From assembly GCA_025059915.1 (NCBI GenBank), contig JANXDD010000007.1, forward strand, positions 1 through 35,264: a stretch of 35,264 nt of DNA, given 5' to 3'. Source of the DNA: Bacteroidia bacterium. Its GTDB lineage: Bacteria; Bacteroidota; Bacteroidia; SpSt-205. The notes below the pieces were generated by a model that did not search any database, was not told where the DNA came from, and saw only the letters and a program-made list of their open reading frames with translations. The position numbers and the translations under genes were made by a program. Positions 30,201 to 35,264 of this stretch are shown here, in pieces (position 1 is the first letter of the stretch; every line of letters begins with the position of its first letter).

Positions 30201-31156
30201 CGAAGGCTGCGGAGTAGCCGCATAAGAAGCGGCGGTCCCTCGTATATGAAGCCAGTGTAAACCTCTATCAGTTGAGCCCCTGCGTGCATAGCTTGATGCA
30301 TATCTTCTGGGGAGAAAATCCCTCCTACCCCGATGATAGGCAGCCCGAAAGGTCTGAGCAGGCTAATCAAACGCTGACGCAGAGGCCTCAGGGGTAATCC
30401 ACTTATTCCACCGGGTCCTAAGGCAGGGTACTGAATCTGCGTGGTAGTATTTCCTGCAACGAAGCCAGCGATGCCCGTCTCTTGAGCAGTCGTACCGATG
30501 GCGGCAATCTCTTCTTCTGAGAGGTCAGGGGATAGCTTGAGTAAAAGGGGTTTTTGAGAGGTATTATGCCGTTGTATAGCCTCTATGAGGGGGAGAAGGG
30601 CTTCTCGGCTCTGCAGCTGTCGTAAGCCGGGTGTATTAGGAGAGCTTACATTGATGACGAAAAAGTCTCCTAAGTCTCGCAGTATTTGGAAAGCATTAGC
30701 GTAATCTTGGGGGGCTTCGGTGAGGGCGGTATCGCGATTCTTGCCGATGTTTATTCCAATGATAAGGTGAGGGGGGCGCTTTTCTAAGCGACGAGCGATT
30801 GCTATCGCTCCATCGTTATTGAAGCCCATGCGATTGAGGAGAGCTTTTTCTTTGGGAAGCCGAAAAAGGCGGGGACGAGGATTGCCCGGCTGAGGGCGCG
30901 GCGTTACCGTACCTATCTCCACGAAGGCGAAGCCTATGTGTGCCCATAGGCGAAGTAGCTCTGCATTTTTGTCCAATCCGGCTGCCAAACCTATAGGATG
31001 GGGAAATCTAATATCCCAGAGTTCTATGGGAGCTACTTCAGGTGGCTGTTTAGTCCATATGCCCATCCAGTCTAAGAGCTTCCCTCCCCAGAAAGTTAGC
31101 TGATGAGCGGTCTCTGGGGGTAGAAGGAATAAAGTAGAGCGTATGACGGACCACAC
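30191..31156 (-). CDS. pyrD: Dihydroorotate dehydrogenase (quinone), class 2
   Basis: Oxidises dihydroorotate to orotate in pyrimidine synthesis, passing electrons to quinone at the inner membrane. The N-terminal helix typical of class 2 (LFLLPPETAHQLTFWG) is present, followed by GLAAGLDKNAE, EIGTVTPRPQPGNPRPRLFR, LLNRMGFNN, GINIGKN, INVSSPNTPGLRQLQ (catalytic Ser in class 2), LLKLSPDLS, GNTTTQ, GGISGLPLRPL and IIGVGGIFSPEDMHQAMHAGA. The frame opens at a TTG (31162), but that lies inside a TACTTTTG promoter box; the GTG at 31156, 3 nt behind the box, gives a better start (321 residues). It ends inside tRNA-Glu. Confidence 0.95.
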   Translation of the reverse strand: MWSVIRSTLFLLPPETAHQLTFWGGKLLDWMGIWTKQPPEVAPIELWDIRFPHPIGLAAGLDKNAELLRLWAHIGFAFVEIGTVTPRPQPGNPRPRLFRLPKEKALLNRMGFNNDGAIAIARRLEKRPPHLIIGINIGKNRDTALTEAPQDYANAFQILRDLGDFFVINVSSPNTPGLRQLQSREALLPLIEAIQRHNTSQKPLLLKLSPDLSEEEIAAIGTTAQETGIAGFVAGNTTTQIQYPALGPGGISGLPLRPLRQRLISLLRPFGLPIIGVGGIFSPEDMHQAMHAGAQLIEVYTGFIYEGPPLLMRLLRSLRTP

Positions 31157-31159
31157 CCT

Positions 31160-31167
31160 CAAAAGTA
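31160..31167 (-). promoter_or_regulatory. TAnnTTTG promoter box of pyrD
   Basis: TACTTTTG on the minus strand, a full match, ends 3 nt before the GTG at 31156. Confidence 0.65.
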
Positions 31168-31187
31168 AGGTAGAACAAAGCGTCGCC

Positions 31188-31195
31188 GATATTTG
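31188..31195 (+). promoter_or_regulatory. Possible -7 box of the DUF4397 gene
   Basis: GATATTTG differs from TATATTTG only in its first base and ends 14 nt before the ATG at 31210, with the T-rich leader TTTTTCATTTAGTT between. Confidence 0.4.
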
Positions 31196-31209
31196 TTTTT
31201 CATTTAGTT

Positions 31210-32970
31210 ATGAAGAGGAGAAAGTTGATACTCGGCGTAACCTTGTTGGTTGCGTTGGCACGGGCGCAGAACGCTTATGTCCAGCTTATTCATGCTGTGG
31301 CCGATGTGGTAGGGGTGTCATGGCCTTTCGTTTTGGACAGCGTTGATATCTATCTTTCTACGGATGGGGGAAATAGCTGGACGTTAGCAATCCCTGATTT
31401 TAAGTTTCGGCAGGCGACTCCATACATTCCCATTCCAGCAAACTCTTTCACTGTGAAAGCTGCCATCGCGCCTGGAAACTCTTCAGGGCCAGCGGATATT
31501 CTCCCCATACCCCCGTACGACATTCCTCCCTTGCCTGCTAACTCATACAATGTAGGAGTAGTGGCTGGCACCATAGATTTCGCCACCTCCCAAGTGAATG
31601 TGGACATCTACTACTACAATAACGCCCGCAATGCCGCTCAGAATAGCAATCAGTTTGACTTTATTGTATTCCATGGAGCTCCTCAGCTGGGCACGGTAGG
31701 AGTATATCTTGCTTGGGATAGGCCCGCTACGGCTTCGGCTTATCAGCCAGATTTCACTTTACAGCGATATGGGTACAGTTCAAGCTACACAAGCCTCTCC
31801 CTTGATAACCTTATTGTGTTAGACACTACACCCGCCAATCCCAACGATATTCTTCCGATAGGTTTTTATGTGCCTAACCCTAACCCTGCACTATTAGGAC
31901 AAGCAGGGGTGATTTTTGCCTCAGGCTATATTGGAAGCGCTGATCCCCGAAAAGCTTTTGGACTTCATCTGGCGCTTTCTAACGGTTCCGTTCTCTCTCT
32001 ATCTAATCAGCCGCAGGTGCGTCGCCTCCAGCTTATCCACAATGCAGCGGATCCCGCCTTGGCTCAAGTAGATATTCATGTAGGACAGGTGGGGCCGGAT
32101 CCCATTCGGCTGAACTTCCGACAGGCCACCCCGACCTTCTTCTTAGCGGGGCCGTCGGGAGCTTCTGTCCCCATAATCCTTACAGGTCGGGGCCAGACAG
32201 CGCCTTTAGCTACGCTGAACGTCTCCATACCAGCGGCGGGACAGAATCATATTGTCTTTGCACAAGGGGTGCTCACTCCTTCAAGCTTTGCGGCGAATCC
32301 AAATGGTATTTCCACCGCTTTTCGCCTGCATGCCCTGAACAACACTAAGGGGTGGGCTCCGTCTGGGCAGTTTATTTTCATCCCCTTCCATGGGGTTACG
32401 GATGCACCGGCGGTGGATGTGTATGCAGGAAGTACGCCTTTAGCGACGGATATCAAGTATTTAGAGGCTGATCCAGAGGTCATCTTGCCGGCGGGGACTG
32501 CGGCGACGGTAGAAGTGCGTCCGTCAGGCCAGGCTACGCCGGTGGCTTCCTTTTCTCTTTCCAGTGCGCAGTCTCAAAGTGGGAAAGGCACAGTCATTTT
32601 TGCCAGCGGCTTTCTCAACCCAAGTGCTAATCAAAATGGCCCCTCTTTTGGGCTGTTCATTGCTTATCCGGAGGGTGATGTGCAGCCGCTCAGTTTTGTT
32701 ACGGGGGTGCTCAGTTCTACAGGCTTAGCTGGCGTGCGCTTGAGTGAAAATCCTAATCCTTATGGGCAGTGGAAGCTTTCCCTTGAGGCTGCCCTTCCAG
32801 GCGAGATACCCTATACGCTTACCACCTTGTCAGGGGAGGTGCAGCGGAAAGGAAGCTTTGCAATTCCTGGCCCGGGCACATGGGTGTATGAGCTGAACGT
32901 TCCAGAGCTTCCCGCAGGTATTTACCTTTTCCAAATAGGGGGACAAGTTCTGCGTCTGGTGCGACTCTAA
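31210..32970 (+). CDS. Secreted DUF4397-repeat protein with T9SS type A sorting domain
   Basis: A 586-residue protein. Signal peptide MKRRKLILGVTLLVALARA, then Q. Four related beta-sandwich repeats of the DUF4397 type can be traced by their opening strands: YVQLIHAVADV ... VDIYL, FDFIVFHGAPQLGTVGVYL, RLQLIHNAADPALAQVDIHV and FIFIPFHGVTDAPAVDVYAG, with similar closing phrases such as VIFASGYIG and VIFASGFLN. The C-terminus (ENPNPYGQWKLSLEAAL ... PELPAGIYLFQIGGQVLRLV) is a T9SS type A domain. DUF4397 proteins are cell-surface proteins of unknown role; binding of a ligand is a guess. Monocistronic, closed by a strong terminator. Confidence 0.88.
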   Translation: MKRRKLILGVTLLVALARAQNAYVQLIHAVADVVGVSWPFVLDSVDIYLSTDGGNSWTLAIPDFKFRQATPYIPIPANSFTVKAAIAPGNSSGPADILPIPPYDIPPLPANSYNVGVVAGTIDFATSQVNVDIYYYNNARNAAQNSNQFDFIVFHGAPQLGTVGVYLAWDRPATASAYQPDFTLQRYGYSSSYTSLSLDNLIVLDTTPANPNDILPIGFYVPNPNPALLGQAGVIFASGYIGSADPRKAFGLHLALSNGSVLSLSNQPQVRRLQLIHNAADPALAQVDIHVGQVGPDPIRLNFRQATPTFFLAGPSGASVPIILTGRGQTAPLATLNVSIPAAGQNHIVFAQGVLTPSSFAANPNGISTAFRLHALNNTKGWAPSGQFIFIPFHGVTDAPAVDVYAGSTPLATDIKYLEADPEVILPAGTAATVEVRPSGQATPVASFSLSSAQSQSGKGTVIFASGFLNPSANQNGPSFGLFIAYPEGDVQPLSFVTGVLSSTGLAGVRLSENPNPYGQWKLSLEAALPGEIPYTLTTLSGEVQRKGSFAIPGPGTWVYELNVPELPAGIYLFQIGGQVLRLVRL

Positions 32971-32993
32971 GAGATCAGACCTGATGGGAGAGA

Positions 32994-33031
32994 GGGGGCT
33001 TCACACGAACTGTGAAGCCCCCTTCAGTTTT
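32994..33031 (+). terminator. Strong Rho-independent terminator
   Basis: A perfect 12-bp stem, GGGGGCTTCACA (32994-33005) and TGTGAAGCCCCC (33011-33022), with a 5-nt loop is followed by TTCAGTTTT. It ends the DUF4397 gene just before the htrA promoter. Confidence 0.95.
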
Positions 33032-33057
33032 GCTGGGTAGGAGTAAAAGGAGATTTG

Positions 33058-33065
33058 TACCTTTG
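33058..33065 (+). promoter_or_regulatory. TAnnTTTG promoter box of the htrA-sucA unit
   Basis: TACCTTTG ends 8 nt before a possible TTG start (33074) and 23 nt before the ATG at 33089. A TTG (33055-33057) lies directly before it. Confidence 0.7.
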
Positions 33066-33088
33066 AAGAAGTTTTGTTTTTGTCTGGT

Positions 33089-34498
33089 ATGCGTGCCCTC
33101 CTGGGAAATGCGGTAGTTGCGGTAATCGCAAGCCTAACGACCTGGTGGCTTGTACGAAAGAAAGACCCTGTGATGCCTTCTCCTCTACCGCCTTCCCTTT
33201 ACCTTCAGCCAGCTCGGTGGGAGATACATCCTCCTGTGGATTTTACGATTGCGGCTCAGATCGCGATGCCGGCGGTGGTACATATTCGTACTCAGACGAA
33301 GTCTGAGCTTCCGCCATTTCATCGCTTCTTTTTTGATGATGAGGGGGAAGGGGGCTTTTTCCCCGGTAGCGGTTCAGGAGTTATCATTAGCCCAGATGGC
33401 TACATCGTTACCTGTAATCATGTGATAGAGAATGCCTCTCGTATTCAAGTTACGCTCTATGATAACCGTTCTTTCCGAGCGAGCGTAGTAGGTGCTGACC
33501 CCTCTACGGATATTGCTCTTCTGAAGATAGATGCGAATAATCTGCCTTTCATGGAATTTGGGGATTCGGATCAGCTGCGGGTGGGGGACTGGGTGCTGGC
33601 TGTGGGCAATCCGTTCAATCTTACTTCAACAGTAACAGCAGGTATCGTCAGTGCAAAGGGACGGACGCTTGGCCTACTTCGCGAGAAATTTCGGGTGGAG
33701 TCTTTCATCCAGACTGATGCTGCCGTCAACCCTGGCAATAGCGGCGGAGCTTTAGTAAATCTGGAAGGAAAACTTGTGGGTATCAACACGGCGATAGCTT
33801 CTATGACGGGAACTTTCGCTGGGTACTCTTTCGCTGTGCCTGCCAGTATCGCTCAGAAAGTCGTAGAAGACCTTCGTAAGTATGGTAAGGTTCAACGGGC
33901 GCTTCTGGGGGTGATGGTGGAAAATCTCACTTCAGAGCGGCAAAGTGAGCTGGAGGTCCCTGTTTCCCAGGGTGCTTATGTGAGCGATGTATATGGAGGG
34001 AGTGCTGCCGAAGAGGCAGGCCTCAAGGCAGGTGATGTGATTGTAGAAATAGATGGGAAGCCAGTGCATAGTGCTTCTGAACTGACGGAGCTGGTGGCTC
34101 GTCATCGCCCTGGGGATCAGATTAAGATCACTTACTATCGCGGGAATAAGCGGATGCAGACCACTGCTCGGCTGAAAGGACGGTCTTCAGATGAAAATAG
34201 CCCAAGGGCGGAGGCAGGAACGCTGCTTCCAGCATTAGGGGCCCGAGTTCGCCCCCTTACGGCTGAGGAGAAGAGCGCCCTCGGCGTAAATAACGGGCTC
34301 AAGGTAATAGACCTCTCCCCGGGGCCTCTCATGGAGGCGGGGATGCGTACAGGATTCGTGATTACAGCTATAGACCGCAAGCCTGTCGCTACGCCAGAAG
34401 AAGCTGAGGCTATCTTGAGAAACTTGCAAGGGGGCGTTCTGATAGAGGGGCTTTATCGTAAGGGAGAAAAAGCCTATTATGCCATTTCTACCGATTAG
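33089..34498 (+). CDS. HtrA/DegP-family periplasmic serine protease with two PDZ domains
   Basis: An envelope protease-chaperone for misfolded exported proteins. An N-terminal hydrophobic helix (NAVVAVIASLTTWWLV) probably anchors it in the inner membrane. The trypsin-like domain has the complete triad: His111 in VTCNHVIE, Asp141 in STDIALLKI and Ser218 in NPGNSGGAL. The region PPFHRFFFDD just before the protease domain matches the DegP/DegQ LA-loop area. Two PDZ domains follow, about 285-375 (GVMVENLTSE, GSAAEEAGLKAGDVIVEIDG) and 395-469 (LGARVRPL, EAGMRTGFVITAIDRKPV). The ATG at 33089 is preferred, but a TTG at 33074 fits the leaderless spacing rule better. sucA follows after 9 nt. Confidence 0.93.
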   Translation: MRALLGNAVVAVIASLTTWWLVRKKDPVMPSPLPPSLYLQPARWEIHPPVDFTIAAQIAMPAVVHIRTQTKSELPPFHRFFFDDEGEGGFFPGSGSGVIISPDGYIVTCNHVIENASRIQVTLYDNRSFRASVVGADPSTDIALLKIDANNLPFMEFGDSDQLRVGDWVLAVGNPFNLTSTVTAGIVSAKGRTLGLLREKFRVESFIQTDAAVNPGNSGGALVNLEGKLVGINTAIASMTGTFAGYSFAVPASIAQKVVEDLRKYGKVQRALLGVMVENLTSERQSELEVPVSQGAYVSDVYGGSAAEEAGLKAGDVIVEIDGKPVHSASELTELVARHRPGDQIKITYYRGNKRMQTTARLKGRSSDENSPRAEAGTLLPALGARVRPLTAEEKSALGVNNGLKVIDLSPGPLMEAGMRTGFVITAIDRKPVATPEEAEAILRNLQGGVLIEGLYRKGEKAYYAISTD

Positions 34499-34507
34499 GC
34501 TGAGTCT

Positions 34508-35264
34508 ATGACGGATACCAGCTACCTTTTTCGGGCAGATCCGGCTTATATAGAGGCTCTGCTGGAACGATATAAAACGGATCCTCAAAGCCTTCCTACT
34601 GATTGGCAGCGGTTTTTTGAGGGGTATTTTGCTGCGCTGGGAAATGGAGAGATAAAAGCTCCGCCAGTTTCTCCTTCTGCGGCAGAGGCTCGTCGCATAG
34701 AGAAAGAGACGGGGGTCATGCTCCTAATTGCTGCTTATCGCAATCGTGGTCATCTCTATGCACGAATCAATCCCCTCGCAGAATATCATGATTGGGAGAA
34801 GAAGTTAGACGAGGCATTTCCCTTAGAGGAATTCGGGTTAGATGCCTCGGACCTGGACGAGGTTTTTCAAGCAGGGAAGCAAGTAGGGATAGGCCCGGCG
34901 ACCCTGCGAGAAATCATAGCGCATTTGCGCCGAGTGTATTGTTCTACGATTGGAATTGAGTATCGTTACATCCGCATTCCAGAAATTCTGAAGTGGTTTG
35001 AGGAAAGGCTTGAGAAGCCTGAAAATCTTCCGAGATTTTCGCCAGAAGAGAAAAAGACCATCCTTCAGTGGTTATGTAATGCGACGACCTTTGAGCGATT
35101 TCTTCACAGGAAATTTGTGGGACAGAAGCGCTTCTCTTTGGAGGGGAATGAGACGATTATTCCAGCGCTTTATGAACTGGTAGAGAAAGGAGCCTTACTG
35201 GGTATAGAAGAGTTCGTGTTTGGTATGGCTCATCGGGGACGACTCAATGTCCTGACCAATATCA
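34508..35264 (+). CDS. sucA: 2-oxoglutarate dehydrogenase E1 component, 3' end beyond the window
   Basis: The first 252 codons of the thiamine-dependent E1 subunit of the TCA-cycle 2-oxoglutarate dehydrogenase. Starts MTDTSYLFRADPAYIEALLE and YKTDPQSLPTDWQRFFEG, the N-terminal E1 segment, then LLIAAYRNRGHLYARINPL, the region ending EYRYIRIPE, GQKRFSLEGNETIIPALYEL and FGMAHRGRLNVLTNI, the highly conserved SucA blocks with MAHRGRLN. The frame is open at the window's right edge. ATG is 9 nt behind the htrA stop without a Shine-Dalgarno or a separate promoter box, so it is probably co-transcribed with htrA. Confidence 0.96.
   Translation, partial: MTDTSYLFRADPAYIEALLERYKTDPQSLPTDWQRFFEGYFAALGNGEIKAPPVSPSAAEARRIEKETGVMLLIAAYRNRGHLYARINPLAEYHDWEKKLDEAFPLEEFGLDASDLDEVFQAGKQVGIGPATLREIIAHLRRVYCSTIGIEYRYIRIPEILKWFEERLEKPENLPRFSPEEKKTILQWLCNATTFERFLHRKFVGQKRFSLEGNETIIPALYELVEKGALLGIEEFVFGMAHRGRLNVLTNI

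Overview
This window comes from a compact bacterial genome of roughly even base composition. It is almost certainly a member of the Bacteroidota (or a close FCB relative) that uses the type IX secretion system (T9SS). Three things support this. There is a PorQ gene, and four or five large secreted proteins end in T9SS type A or type B sorting domains. Near-perfect copies of the Bacteroidota promoter element TAnnTTTG stand in front of most transcription units, with no visible Shine-Dalgarno sequences. A Bacteroidota-type histone H1-like protein is also present. Genus cannot be told from the sequence alone. No phage, insertion sequence, integrase cargo or CRISPR array is visible. The gene content is a mixture of housekeeping, envelope and secretion functions.

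Layout. 1-3953: end of a NamZ-type muramidase gene, converging on an operon GT4 - GT2 - rpe. 4025-12166: three large secreted proteins (an M43 metalloprotease with a T9SS tail, then a two-gene operon of an EF-loop protein and an OB-fold protein), with a tRNA-Arg between. 12282-13373: tRNA-Tyr, tRNA-Gly, a putative outer-membrane protein and tRNA-Leu. 13400-15735: a tandem DUF1599 protein, a small membrane protein, a Xer recombinase and aroQ. 15717-17663: two Wzz-like chain-length proteins. 17725-21406: cmk - ispH - porQ - dprA. 21369-25642 (minus strand): DtxR regulator with a WD40 protein, a ThDP-dependent lyase, and nuoA with a family-5 uracil-DNA glycosylase. 25658-29530 (minus): a T9SS type B cargo, a GT2 glycosyltransferase and a periplasmic thioredoxin-TPR protein. 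29822-35264: histone-like protein, tRNA-Glu, pyrD, a DUF4397 surface protein, HtrA protease, and the start of sucA.

The strongest general observation concerns gene starts. In at least twelve genes the TAnnTTTG box ends only 3-8 nt before the start codon, and in five of them exactly 4 nt, so the mRNAs should be leaderless or nearly so. This rule corrects several gene starts to GTG. It also exposes a head-to-head overlap in which aroQ and the xer gene share their first 24 bp and each carries the other's promoter. Predicted signal peptides are short, often tryptophan-rich, and nearly all end with a small residue followed by glutamine, fitting the 'Q-rule' described for Bacteroidota. Genes are packed so tightly that convergent pairs overlap by 19, 38 and 95 bp, and the pyrD stop codon lies inside the acceptor end of a tRNA gene. 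No feature here is proven to be a new system. The leaderless and overlapping start architecture is the most unusual signal I can support.
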